The notes beneath the pieces were generated by a model. That model saw nothing but the letters and a program-made list of their open reading frames with translations. It ran no database searches and was not told the origin of the DNA. A stretch of 59,172 nt of DNA, from contig JACCQN010000019.1 of the NCBI GenBank assembly GCA_015709215.1, positions 1 to 59,172 of the forward strand, read 5' to 3'. Each line of letters opens with the position of its first letter. Position 1 is the first letter of the stretch. Made by a program: the position numbers and the translations under genes. Positions 33,686 to 42,714 of this stretch are shown here, piece by piece. The stretch comes from Bacteroidales bacterium. Its GTDB lineage: Bacteria > Bacteroidota > Bacteroidia > Bacteroidales > F082.

Positions 33686-35458
33686 ATGGATAAAAAGATT
33701 ACACGCATCTTTGATTTACTGCCTTATTACGAGCAAAAATTCCAGCCTAAAGATGATGTCCTGGCCGGAAAAGAAAACGGTGAATGGATAAAATACGACA
33801 TAACAAAATTTCGGGAGATTGTTGACAACATTAGCTATGCTCTAATGCATCTTGGCGTTGAAAAAGGTGATAAAATCGCTACCATATCCAATAACTGCCC
33901 CGAGTGGAATTTCATTGATTTTGGTTTGCTGCAAACAGGAGTCATCCACGTTCCCATTTATCCAACCATAAGCGAAACGGATTATAAATACATCCTGAAA
34001 CACTCAGAAGTTAAATATGTTTTTGTGGCCGGCAAAGAACTCTATCGAAAAATAGACCACATCCTTCCTGAAGCCGACAACGTGCTTGATGTTTATACCT
34101 TTAAAACAACCGAAGGCCTTAAACACCTAAGCGAGCTTATCACCCTGGGAGCCGAAAACCAGCAACCGGAAAAGCTCGAAGCTATCAAATCCAACATCAG
34201 TCCTGATGAAGTTGCCACCCTGATTTACACATCGGGAACAATGGGAAATCCCAAGGGTGTTATGCTATCCCACAGCAATCTGCTGAGTAATGTTGACGCT
34301 GTAAATCATATCTTTCCGGTTGACGAACATTGCAGGGCTGTGAGTTATTTACCACTCTGCCACGTGTATGAAAGGACAAATATTTATACTTATTTTTACC
34401 TGGGTGTAAGTATCTATTATGCCGAAAATATGGGAACAATAGTAGATAATATCTGCGAGGTGCAACCCGAAATTTTAACCACAGTACCCAGACTACTCGA
34501 AAAAGTTTACGATAAAATAATTGCCAAAGGTCTTAAACTCAAAGGAATAAAGAAACAGCTGTTCTTCTGGGCAGTCAATTTAGGACTCCGTTTTAAAGCC
34601 GAAAACAATGGATTTTTTTACAAGCTGCAACTTGCAATTGCCAACAAACTAATTTTCTCCAAATGGCGCGAAGCACTTGGCGGAAAAATGAGGGTCATCG
34701 TTTCGGGCGGAGCGGCACTTCAACCCCGTTTGAGCAAAGTATTTACTGCCGCACAAATACCCGTACTTGAAGGATACGGATTAACCGAAACTTCACCCGT
34801 AATTGCTGTAAACACACTTGAACCTGGCGGATTAAAGTTTGGAACCGTTGGTAAAGTGATCAAAAATGTTGAGGTAAAAATTGCTGAAGGTGACGAAATC
34901 CTGGTAAAAGGACCAAATGTGATGAAAGGCTATTTTAAAAATGAAGCCCTGACAGCTGAAGCCATTGACAAGGAGGGATGGTTCCATACCGGCGATGTAG
35001 GTGTAATTGACGAATCAGGTCACCTAAAGATTACAGGACGCATTAAAGAAATTTTTAAAACCTCAATGGGCAAATACATCAGCCCGGCATTGATTGAAAA
35101 CCGCTTTAAAGAATCAGCTTTTATCGACGGTATCATGGTGATTGGAGAACATCAGAAATTTGCAGCAGCTCTGATCGTACCCAATTTTGAACACCTGCGT
35201 TCGTGGTGTAAGATAAAAGGAATTAAATACACTTCTGATAGTGAAATGATTACACATAAAGACATAAAACTGCGTTTCAAAAAAGAAGTGGATCGTTACA
35301 ATGAATTTTTTGGAGATTATGAGAAAGTGAAGAAATTCGAACTAACCGATCATGAATGGACTGTTCAATCAGGAGAATTAACCGCAAATCTGAAACTAAA
35401 AAGAAGTTTTATTGCCAAAAAATACAAGGAAAAGATTGACAAAATTTACAGCGCTTAA
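33686..35458 (+). CDS. Long-chain acyl-CoA ligase (first copy)
   Basis: The 590-residue protein is an AMP-forming long-chain fatty acid-CoA ligase. It has the ATP loop Tyr-Thr-Ser-Gly-Thr-Met-Gly-Asn-Pro-Lys-Gly near residue 184, Gly-Tyr-Gly-Leu-Thr-Glu-Thr near 362, Trp-Phe-His-Thr-Gly-Asp near 430, and Gly-Arg-Ile-Lys-Glu-Ile-Phe-Lys. Met at the sixth position of the loop replaces the usual Thr; the tandem copy keeps Thr. Such enzymes activate fatty acids for breakdown or lipid synthesis at the inner membrane. No beta-oxidation gene is nearby. Confidence 0.92.
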   Translation: MDKKITRIFDLLPYYEQKFQPKDDVLAGKENGEWIKYDITKFREIVDNISYALMHLGVEKGDKIATISNNCPEWNFIDFGLLQTGVIHVPIYPTISETDYKYILKHSEVKYVFVAGKELYRKIDHILPEADNVLDVYTFKTTEGLKHLSELITLGAENQQPEKLEAIKSNISPDEVATLIYTSGTMGNPKGVMLSHSNLLSNVDAVNHIFPVDEHCRAVSYLPLCHVYERTNIYTYFYLGVSIYYAENMGTIVDNICEVQPEILTTVPRLLEKVYDKIIAKGLKLKGIKKQLFFWAVNLGLRFKAENNGFFYKLQLAIANKLIFSKWREALGGKMRVIVSGGAALQPRLSKVFTAAQIPVLEGYGLTETSPVIAVNTLEPGGLKFGTVGKVIKNVEVKIAEGDEILVKGPNVMKGYFKNEALTAEAIDKEGWFHTGDVGVIDESGHLKITGRIKEIFKTSMGKYISPALIENRFKESAFIDGIMVIGEHQKFAAALIVPNFEHLRSWCKIKGIKYTSDSEMITHKDIKLRFKKEVDRYNEFFGDYEKVKKFELTDHEWTVQSGELTANLKLKRSFIAKKYKEKIDKIYSA

Positions 35459-35492
35459 ATCTAAGTAATTATCAACTAAACCTGTTAACTGC

Positions 35493-37280
35493 ATGAAAAA
35501 CGCCCGTATTTTTGACATTCTGGATGAATTCAGAAAACCTGAAACAGCTGATAAAGAAGTTTTTGCTGCCCGCAAAAATGGAAAATGGAATAGCGTAACA
35601 GCCGCACAATATGTTGAAACCGTTGATCAGCTTAGCCTTGGCTTCTTAGAATCAGGTATTAAAAAAGGCGACCGTGTAGCTACCATCGTAAAAAATTGTC
35701 CCGAATGGAACTACATCGATATGGCACTCTTGCAGATCGGAGCCATTCAGGTTCCTATTTATCCTACCATCAGCGATAATAACTACCAGTTTATTTTTAC
35801 TGATGCCAGCGTAACCTATATCATTGTTTCTGATGAAGCTTTTTATCTCAGGATCAAAGATGTGGTGAACGAAGTTCCCAACCTTGACACTGTTTACAGC
35901 ATCGAAAAAGTGGATGGATTGCGAAACTGGACCGAATTGCTCGATCGGGGCAAAAACTCCGGCAAAAAAGCTGAACTCGAAAAGCTGCGTAACAACATTG
36001 ATGCGAACGAAATGGCAACGCTGATTTATACTTCCGGCACAACCGGAAACCCCAAAGGTGTAATGCTTTCGCACCGCAATATTATGAGCAATGCAGATGC
36101 CACTATCGAAATTTTGGCGCACAATCCGGTAAGCCGTACACTTAGTTTCCTTCCATTGTGTCATGTGCTCGAAAGAATCATGAATTACACTTATCAGCGC
36201 CACGGTGCCAGCATTTATTATTGCGATAATCTGGATCAGCTTAGTGAATATATTCGCGATTCCAAACCTGAGATGTTTACTGCAGTGCCACGTGTTTTAG
36301 AAAAAACCTATGAAAAAATCGTTCGGAAAGGCCGCGGGCTCAAAGGTATCAAAAAAGCTATCTTTTTCTGGGCTATCAGCGTGGGTGAAAAATATGAGCC
36401 CTGGCAAAAAGGAGGTCTTTGGTATCAGCTCAAGCTTAGCCTGGCCCGCAATCTGGTGTTTAGCAAGTGGCATGCTGCTTTCGGAGGCCGGCTAAATGCT
36501 ATCGTGATTGGCGGTGCCAGTCTGCAGGAACGCATCGCAAGGGTTTTTTGGGCTGCCGGTTTCAAAATCATGGAAGGTTACGGCCTCACCGAAACTTCGC
36601 CTGTGATTGCAGTGGGTAATTTCCTCCCGGGAGGTGTAAAAATTGGAACTGTTGGTCATGCCTTGCCGGGGGTAGAAATAAAAATTGCAGAAGATGGCGA
36701 AATCCTTACCAGAGGGCCTAATGTAATGCTCGGCTATTACAAACGTGAGGATCTTACCAATGAAATTATCGACAAGGAAGGCTGGCTGCACACTGGCGAT
36801 ATCGGGCGGTTCGAAGGAAATTTCCTCCGGATTACAGATCGTAAAAAAGAAATCTTCAAAACCTCGGGCGGAAAATATATCGCACCACAACAAGTTGAAA
36901 ACAAACTTAAAGAAAGTGCTTTTATTGAGCACGTCATGGTAGTGGGCGAAGGTAAAAATTATGCCGCTGCCATTATCATCCCCGATTTTGCTCACCTGGA
37001 ATCCTGGTGCAACGTAAAAGGAAAAAAATTTGAAAGCAAAGAAAAAATCATTAAGGATCAGGTGATTATCAGCCGTATAGAGCGCGAAATTAATGAGAAA
37101 AACAAACAGCTGGATCACACCGAAAGGGTTAAAAAGTTTGTGCTGCTTGCTGATTCCTGGAATATAGAAACGGGTGAACTCTCAGCCACCATGAAGCTCA
37201 AAAGAAAATTCCTGATGCGGAAATATGCCGTATTGATCGAATCACTTTATGTGAATGCCGGATTTAGTGCAAAAGTTTAA
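35493..37280 (+). CDS. Long-chain acyl-CoA ligase (second copy)
   Basis: This 595-residue protein is a paralogue of the ligase 34 bases upstream with the same layout: Tyr-Thr-Ser-Gly-Thr-Thr-Gly-Asn-Pro-Lys-Gly, Gly-Tyr-Gly-Leu-Thr-Glu-Thr, Gly-Trp-Leu-His-Thr-Gly-Asp, Asp-Arg-Lys-Lys-Glu-Ile-Phe-Lys-Thr. It has the standard ATP loop. The pair probably shares a promoter and may prefer different chain lengths. Its last 17 bases overlap the 3' end of holA on the other strand. Confidence 0.92.
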   Translation: MKNARIFDILDEFRKPETADKEVFAARKNGKWNSVTAAQYVETVDQLSLGFLESGIKKGDRVATIVKNCPEWNYIDMALLQIGAIQVPIYPTISDNNYQFIFTDASVTYIIVSDEAFYLRIKDVVNEVPNLDTVYSIEKVDGLRNWTELLDRGKNSGKKAELEKLRNNIDANEMATLIYTSGTTGNPKGVMLSHRNIMSNADATIEILAHNPVSRTLSFLPLCHVLERIMNYTYQRHGASIYYCDNLDQLSEYIRDSKPEMFTAVPRVLEKTYEKIVRKGRGLKGIKKAIFFWAISVGEKYEPWQKGGLWYQLKLSLARNLVFSKWHAAFGGRLNAIVIGGASLQERIARVFWAAGFKIMEGYGLTETSPVIAVGNFLPGGVKIGTVGHALPGVEIKIAEDGEILTRGPNVMLGYYKREDLTNEIIDKEGWLHTGDIGRFEGNFLRITDRKKEIFKTSGGKYIAPQQVENKLKESAFIEHVMVVGEGKNYAAAIIIPDFAHLESWCNVKGKKFESKEKIIKDQVIISRIEREINEKNKQLDHTERVKKFVLLADSWNIETGELSATMKLKRKFLMRKYAVLIESLYVNAGFSAKV

Positions 37281-38268
37281 AAAGCATTTCGCGGTATAAC
37301 TCATCCACTCCTACGTCCTGACTCTTGTACCCTTTCGATTTTAAATCGTATTCGCGCAAAATGCCAATGCACCGCACAGCATCGGCAATATTGTAATTGC
37401 GGGCAGCTTCTTGCATATCCTGAACAAAAAAAGGATTAAGCCCCAGCAAACTGGCCAGGTTATTTCGGCTTTTATCATGGGCATAATGAACCTTCAAAAT
37501 ACGGGTAAAAAAACCATACAGATTAATAGCTGTAAGAAGCAACGGATAATCCTTTGGATTAGAACCAAAAAAACGAATAATCTGGTTGGCCCGAAACACG
37601 TCTTTTTTACCCAGAGCTTTCTGTAATTCAAAAATATTGTAGTCTTTGGAAATGCCGATGTTACGCTCCACATCTTCATCGTTAATTTTTTTGCCTGCTG
37701 GAAGTGCTATCATCAACTTTTCAAGTTCATTACGAACCTTATGAAGATCATTCCCCAAAAAATCTGCGATCATCTGACAGGCTTTCGGCGTGATGGCATA
37801 ATTTTTTTGTGCCAGGTATTGTTCTATCCATTTTGGGACATGATCCTCGTAAATCTTTTTAGCTTCAAATAACACGCCCCGGGCTGCTACTTTTTTGGCA
37901 AGAGCCCGCCGTTTATCCAGTTTCTTATATTTATAATTGATTACCAGAATAGTAGTTTCAGGCAGTTTTTCGATATACTCTTCCAGCTTGTCAATTTGCT
38001 TGATATCTTGTGCCTCTTTCACGATAAGCACCTGATAATCGCCTGTCATGGGATAATTTCTGGCCTGATTTACAATGGTTTCTACATCTACATCGCGTCC
38101 GTAAACCACCATCTGATTAAAAGCCTGATCAGCAGGATCGAGCACCTGCTCTTCGAGCATATCCGAAATAGTATCAATAAAATAAGGCTCCTCTCCCATC
38201 AGGAAATATATAGGATGGTAAACCTTATTACGAATTTCACTAATAATCTGTTCAAAAGTAAATGCCAT
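37264..38268 (-). CDS. holA: DNA polymerase III delta subunit
   Basis: This 334-residue protein matches HolA, the clamp-loader subunit that opens the beta clamp: N-terminal Pro-Ile-Tyr-Phe-Leu-Met-Gly-Glu-Glu-Pro-Tyr-Phe-Ile-Asp near residues 18-30, the Tyr-Pro-Met-Thr-Gly segment near 70 and a helical collar domain at the C-terminus with Asp-Tyr-Pro-Leu-Leu-Leu. Delta has no working ATP site, and none is seen. It follows the AMP nucleosidase gene by two bases in a shared transcript and ends 17 bases inside the convergent acyl-CoA ligase gene. Confidence 0.9.
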   Translation of the reverse strand: MAFTFEQIISEIRNKVYHPIYFLMGEEPYFIDTISDMLEEQVLDPADQAFNQMVVYGRDVDVETIVNQARNYPMTGDYQVLIVKEAQDIKQIDKLEEYIEKLPETTILVINYKYKKLDKRRALAKKVAARGVLFEAKKIYEDHVPKWIEQYLAQKNYAITPKACQMIADFLGNDLHKVRNELEKLMIALPAGKKINDEDVERNIGISKDYNIFELQKALGKKDVFRANQIIRFFGSNPKDYPLLLTAINLYGFFTRILKVHYAHDKSRNNLASLLGLNPFFVQDMQEAARNYNIADAVRCIGILREYDLKSKGYKSQDVGVDELYREMLFKLLH

Positions 38269-38270
38269 AA

Positions 38271-39041
38271 TTAAAAACGCAGGTGTTTCACAGTGATTCC
38301 ATTATTAATAAGCTGCTGCAGTGCATCAATACCGATTTTCAGGTGATCAGCCACAAACCGGTCATTTACCTTACGATCGCTAGCCGATGTTTTCACACCT
38401 TCGGGGATCATCGGTTGATCAGAAACCAACAATAAAGCACCAGTGGGGATTTCATTCGCAAAACCAACTACAAATATTGTTGCGGTTTCCATATCCACCG
38501 CCATCGAACGGGTTTCAACCAGATACTTTTTAAATTCATTGTCGTGTTCCCACACCCTCCGGTTGGTGGTATAAACCGTGCCAGTCCAGTAATCGCGCCC
38601 ATGATCCCTGATTGTGGTTGAAATGGCTTTTTGCAAACTAAATGCAGGTAAAGCAGGAACTTCTTCGGGCAAATAATCAGTTGATGTTCCTTCTCCGCGA
38701 ATGGCTGCTATGGGCAGTATCAAATCACCAACCTTGTTTTTCTTTTTTATGCCACCACATTTACCCAAAAATAAAACCGCTTTGGGATGTATTGCACTTA
38801 AAAGATCCATAATGGTAGCAGCATTGGCACTTCCCATGCTGAAATTAATGATGGTGATTTCTCCTGAAGTGGCGCAAGGCATGGGGTGATCTTCGCCAAC
38901 GATAGGAACATTATGCCATTGTGCAAACAACTCAAGGTATTGATTAAAATTCGTGAGCAATATATATTCTCCAAACTGATCGATTGGCAAGCCTGTGTAG
39001 CGGGGAAGCCAATTTTCAACAATCTCCTTTTTGGTTTTCAT
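38271..39041 (-). CDS. amn: AMP nucleosidase
   Basis: The 256-residue protein belongs to the nucleoside phosphorylase/nucleosidase fold: Gly-Lys-Cys-Gly-Gly-Ile, Asp-Leu-Ile-Leu-Pro, Met-Ala-Val-Asp-Met-Glu-Thr-Ala-Thr (the substrate-binding Met-Glu) and a late Ser-Asp-Gln-Pro. It lacks the extra N-terminal domain of the longer proteobacterial Amn, matching the short Bacteroidetes form, which removes adenine from AMP. A different nucleotide or nucleoside substrate is possible. Two bases separate it from holA downstream. Confidence 0.82.
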   Translation of the reverse strand: MKTKKEIVENWLPRYTGLPIDQFGEYILLTNFNQYLELFAQWHNVPIVGEDHPMPCATSGEITIINFSMGSANAATIMDLLSAIHPKAVLFLGKCGGIKKKNKVGDLILPIAAIRGEGTSTDYLPEEVPALPAFSLQKAISTTIRDHGRDYWTGTVYTTNRRVWEHDNEFKKYLVETRSMAVDMETATIFVVGFANEIPTGALLLVSDQPMIPEGVKTSASDRKVNDRFVADHLKIGIDALQQLINNGITVKHLRF

Positions 39042-39059
39042 ACGTTTGCTTTTAACTTA

Positions 39060-39067
39060 CAAAATTA
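39060..39067 (-). promoter_or_regulatory. -7 box TAATTTTG for amn-holA
   Basis: On the minus strand TAATTTTG lies 18 bases upstream of the amn start, in the divergent spacer shared with the HsdR-N-like gene. Confidence 0.5.
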
Positions 39068-39213
39068 ATGGTTTTATAGATGTGCCCCACACCTTTGGCT
39101 TCCTTTTGGTCATTAGTTTAGTCTTCTTTTATACCTTATTGCACCAAAACTCAAAAGCATTTATCTCCTCTCTTATAGTTGTTTATACTTCGATAACAGA
39201 TGTCCTTATTTTG

Positions 39214-39221
39214 TATCTTTG
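39214..39221 (+). promoter_or_regulatory. -7 box TATCTTTG for the HsdR-N-like gene
   Basis: TATCTTTG lies 31 bases before the chosen ATG at 39253. It supports that start over the longer open frame from 39031, which would run back over the amn promoter. Confidence 0.5.
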
Positions 39222-39252
39222 CTACAAAAAGGATTTTTCGGCGTTTGTTTAT

Positions 39253-39705
39253 ATGGAATGGTTTAAAACAAAGGAATCAGAGAGTCAATTGAAGGTTTTT
39301 GATCCTATCAGAAGACGATACGTAGCCCTTACACCTGAGGAAAAAGTGCGGCAACAAGTATTGCATCTGCTGGTAAACAACCTTCATGTGCCAGTGGGTC
39401 TGATTGCTGTGGAATATACCATCAAAGTGGGTAAGCTCACAAAACGTTGCGATATTGTTGTGTTTTCTGAAAACCATAAACCGATGATGATTGTTGAATG
39501 CAAAGCCGCTCACATTGAACCGGGGCGAGCAACATTGGAACAAGCTGCACGTTACAACCACGGACTACAAGTGAATTATCTGATGATAACAAATGCAAAA
39601 AAATATTTTTTGTATCGAATCAATCCTCATAGCGGAAGCTTAATTCCATGTGAAAAATTGCACGATTTTGCTCAAATGAACCATGAAAATCAAAACCCTC
39701 AATGA
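39253..39705 (+). CDS. HsdR-N-type PD-(D/E)XK domain protein
   Basis: This 150-residue protein is a single PD-(D/E)XK nuclease-like domain of the type found at the N-terminus of type I restriction HsdR subunits. Visible are an Arg-Arg-Arg-Tyr opening, Thr-Pro-Glu-Glu-Lys-Val-Arg, the metal/catalytic Asp in Arg-Cys-Asp-Ile-Val and Glu-x-Lys in Ile-Val-Glu-Cys-Lys-Ala, then a Gln in Leu-Glu-Gln-Ala-Ala-Arg-Tyr. All catalytic positions are present, so it may be active. There is no helicase, HsdM or HsdS gene, so it is not a restriction system as it stands. Its stop overlaps the kinase start by four bases. Confidence 0.82.
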   Translation: MEWFKTKESESQLKVFDPIRRRYVALTPEEKVRQQVLHLLVNNLHVPVGLIAVEYTIKVGKLTKRCDIVVFSENHKPMMIVECKAAHIEPGRATLEQAARYNHGLQVNYLMITNAKKYFLYRINPHSGSLIPCEKLHDFAQMNHENQNPQ

Positions 39706-42605
39706 ATAAGCATACTATCGTTTTAAATTTCCTTTATTTTAGCTTTATCGCACAGTTCGTACCAGCACAACCACTTGAAAACAAAAATACAGATCAGCTT
39801 GCAGAAGCTAAAGACTACCTTTCGATAGCAAAAAGCTTTTACGGAAAATCTACCGAAAAAGCATTAACATACAGCCAAATGGCGCTGGAAAAAGCCAAAT
39901 ATTCCAGTCATGATTCTCTTCTTGCCCAAGCCTACAAATCTGTTGGAGTTGCACTTTATTACGCCGGTAATCCAAACAAAAGTATTCCACATTTCGATTC
40001 TGCTCTTGCCGTTTTTAAGCAGTTGGGCGACACTCTGGAAATTGGAAATATTTATAACAATTTGGGCATTATGCGTGCAGAGATCGGTGATTATAACACC
40101 TCTGTTGAGATGTATCTCAAATCCTTACAAATCTGTCTTGATCGACAAGACACTATTTCCTTAGGACATCTTTACAATAATCTTGGGTCATTGTATTATC
40201 AGCTGGAAGCTTATGAAGAAAGCCTAAAATATTTTAAAGAGGCATACGAATTAGCAAAATTACAAAGTGATTCAACGGGAATGATGAGCTCGAAAAACAA
40301 TATTGGCCTCGTACTTATCAATCTGAAAGAATACGATACCGCACTGGTCACATTTAAAGAATCGGTAAAAATTGGCAGGCGCAACAACGACCTAATGGGA
40401 GTCGCCAACAGCTACCATAATTTGGGGATGATTTATTACCTGAAGAAACAAATCGACAGCGCACTTTATTTTTACAATGCTGCCGATGCAATTTATAACC
40501 GTGTTGGCTATCTTGCCGGCAATAATTATCTGGGCAGGGGCAACTGTTATTTTGAATTAAAACAATATCAGGCAGCCTTGTCTGATTTTAACAAAGCTTT
40601 AGATATCAGCTATATACATAACGATCGCGATTTACGCCTCGATGCCTTTCGCAATATCTACGAAACGCACAAAACCACTAATAATAATACAGCAGCTCTT
40701 GAAGCTATTTCAAACTACCACAGCCTTTTCGATTCCGTAAAAACCTTGTTCGATTCAACTGCCGTTAAAAATCTCCAGGCACGTTTCGAAATCGACAATC
40801 ATTTGCGCGAAGTGGAAGCCCTTAAAAAAGAACAAGCCATCCAACAGGCTTTAGTAAAAGAACAAAAGCAAAAACTTCAATTTCAAAAAATATTAAGTTA
40901 TATCAGTCTCGTTTTTATGGCCGTTGGTCTCGTTTTTCTGTATTTTCTATTCAAGCTTTACAAACATAACAAAAAGGCCAACAAAGTGTTGACTCAACAG
41001 AATATCGAACTGGAGGAAGCCCGAAAATCAATTAAACTCTCTCACGCTTCACTAAAGGAGCAGGAAGAGCTGCTACGAACACTCATCAATGCCACACCGG
41101 ATATTATTTGCTTTAAGGATGCACAAGGACGATGGATCGAAGCTAACCAGGCTGATATTGAGCTTTTTAAGCTAACAGGAGTGGATTATTTTATGAAAAC
41201 TGATGCCGAGCTGGCAGCATACAGCCCAACACATAAGGAAGCCCTCGAAAATTGTATGGCCTCAGACAAAATAACCTGGCAAAAAAGAAAAATTACCAGA
41301 AGTGACGAAGAAATTCCCGGCCCAGATGGGAGCATGAGAACTTATGATGTGTTTAAGATTCCACTTTTCAATCCTGATGAAACACCCAAAGGAATCATTG
41401 TTTGGGGAAGAGATGTTACTGATCGTAAAAAAGAAGAGCAGAAGCTCGCTAAAGCTCTTGCAAAAGCAGAAGAATCTGACCGTCTCAAAACAGCTTTTCT
41501 GTCGAATATGTCTCATGAAATACGCACACCCTTGAATGCAATTGTTGGTTTTAGCGAATTGCTCGACGACGATAGCCTTACCAAATCTGAAAAAACACAA
41601 TTTATCAAACTGATCCAACAAAACAGTGATTCCCTGCTCACCCTGATAAACGATATTATCAGCCTGGCAAAAATTGAAGCCGGCGAAACCTACATCAAAC
41701 CAGAACCTGTTCCGCTTAAAAAACTTTTCGAGGATTTGGATGCTACCTACCAAACCTTATTAGCTCAAAGAAAAAAAGCAAATTTAAACTGGGAAATTTC
41801 GGTTCCGGAACAGGAAGTAATTCTCAATACAGATTATAGCAAGTTGAGACAAATCCTTGTCAATCTGCTCGATAATGCGATTAAATTTACAGAAAAAGGA
41901 GGTATTGTCTTTGGATTTGTGGCAAACCGAAATAGTAATCAAGAAATTGAAGAAGTTGAAATTTTTGTACAGGACACCGGTATCGGTATTGCAACTGATC
42001 AACAGCGAAAAATCTTTAAACGATTCACCAAACTTAACGATGATGGAAAAAAAATCTATCCCGGAACAGGTTTAGGACTAAGCATTGTGCAGCAGTATGT
42101 ACAGTTAATGGGTGGTAGTATTAAGCTGGAATCAAGTCCTGGAAAAGGTACGCGCTTCGTAGTAGTTTTACCACTTTTTAAGCAGGCTCGCGAAACAGCC
42201 CTCAAACAAAGCAAATTATTGAGCCATCAATATAATTTTGAAAACAAAACCATTTTAATCGTTGAAGATGTCGATTCAAACTTTGAATTGTTAAATATCA
42301 TCCTTCAGCCAACCCGGGCCAAGGTTTTGAGAGCTGTTTCGGGAACTGAAGCGGTTGAATTATGTAGTACAAATCCTGCTATTGATCTTGTGTTGATGGA
42401 TATTCAGCTGCCCGGGCTTAACGGACTTGAAGCAACAAACCGAATCAAAGCTATTCGCCCCGAATTACCCATAATAGCTCAAACTGCTTTTGCCATGAGC
42501 GAAGAAAAAGAAGCTTGTTTTGCTGCTGGTTGCGATGCCTATCTGGCCAAACCCATCAAAACTGAACTGATGCTTCCGGTTCTTCAGGAAATTATCGGTA
42601 AATAA
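39702..42605 (+). CDS. TPR-sensor hybrid histidine kinase
   Basis: The 967-residue protein runs: signal peptide (about 1-24), periplasmic TPR repeats (about 40-360), coiled coil, one membrane span (about 396-425), PAS domain (about 455-575), a dimerisation domain with the phospho-acceptor His near residue 604 (Met-Ser-His-Glu-Ile-Arg-Thr-Pro), an ATPase domain with Asn-Leu-Leu-Asp-Asn-Ala, Asp-Thr-Gly-Ile-Gly-Ile and Gly-Thr-Gly-Leu-Gly-Leu, and a receiver with the phospho-acceptor Asp near 898 (Leu-Met-Asp-Ile-Gln-Leu-Pro). It has no DNA-binding domain, so it needs a downstream partner. The ATGA overlap with the upstream gene implies coupled translation. Confidence 0.93.
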   Translation: MNKHTIVLNFLYFSFIAQFVPAQPLENKNTDQLAEAKDYLSIAKSFYGKSTEKALTYSQMALEKAKYSSHDSLLAQAYKSVGVALYYAGNPNKSIPHFDSALAVFKQLGDTLEIGNIYNNLGIMRAEIGDYNTSVEMYLKSLQICLDRQDTISLGHLYNNLGSLYYQLEAYEESLKYFKEAYELAKLQSDSTGMMSSKNNIGLVLINLKEYDTALVTFKESVKIGRRNNDLMGVANSYHNLGMIYYLKKQIDSALYFYNAADAIYNRVGYLAGNNYLGRGNCYFELKQYQAALSDFNKALDISYIHNDRDLRLDAFRNIYETHKTTNNNTAALEAISNYHSLFDSVKTLFDSTAVKNLQARFEIDNHLREVEALKKEQAIQQALVKEQKQKLQFQKILSYISLVFMAVGLVFLYFLFKLYKHNKKANKVLTQQNIELEEARKSIKLSHASLKEQEELLRTLINATPDIICFKDAQGRWIEANQADIELFKLTGVDYFMKTDAELAAYSPTHKEALENCMASDKITWQKRKITRSDEEIPGPDGSMRTYDVFKIPLFNPDETPKGIIVWGRDVTDRKKEEQKLAKALAKAEESDRLKTAFLSNMSHEIRTPLNAIVGFSELLDDDSLTKSEKTQFIKLIQQNSDSLLTLINDIISLAKIEAGETYIKPEPVPLKKLFEDLDATYQTLLAQRKKANLNWEISVPEQEVILNTDYSKLRQILVNLLDNAIKFTEKGGIVFGFVANRNSNQEIEEVEIFVQDTGIGIATDQQRKIFKRFTKLNDDGKKIYPGTGLGLSIVQQYVQLMGGSIKLESSPGKGTRFVVVLPLFKQARETALKQSKLLSHQYNFENKTILIVEDVDSNFELLNIILQPTRAKVLRAVSGTEAVELCSTNPAIDLVLMDIQLPGLNGLEATNRIKAIRPELPIIAQTAFAMSEEKEACFAAGCDAYLAKPIKTELMLPVLQEIIGK

Positions 42606-42687
42606 TACTTTTCGTTTAGCGTTGCCTTAGGCTATTAATATTTTATCAAGTAGAACAGATTTCAACTAGTAAATTAGAAAAAAACTT

Positions 42688-42695
42688 TACATTTG
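42688..42695 (+). promoter_or_regulatory. -7 box TACATTTG
   Basis: TACATTTG lies 19 bases before the start at 42715 and would drive the 42715-rsmD group. Confidence 0.5.
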
Positions 42696-42714
42696 CATTG
42701 AAAAATCATGTCTT

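Noticed and set aside
35652-36203. 183-codon frame antisense to the second acyl-CoA ligase
   Set aside because: The sense frame is a full-length family member; the antisense frame has no recognisable domain or ribosome site.
36492-37118. 208-codon frame antisense to the second acyl-CoA ligase
   Set aside because: Same reason; Phe-rich composition is the complement of the Lys/Glu-rich sense codons.
39253-39705. Type I restriction-modification system
   Set aside because: Only the N-terminal nuclease-like domain is present; no helicase, methylase or specificity gene is near.
41262-41753. 163-codon frame antisense to the hybrid kinase
   Set aside because: Covers the H-box and PAS codons of a clear kinase. 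A similar antisense frame lies over the same domain of the second kinase at 58376-58675, as expected for a shadow of shared codons.
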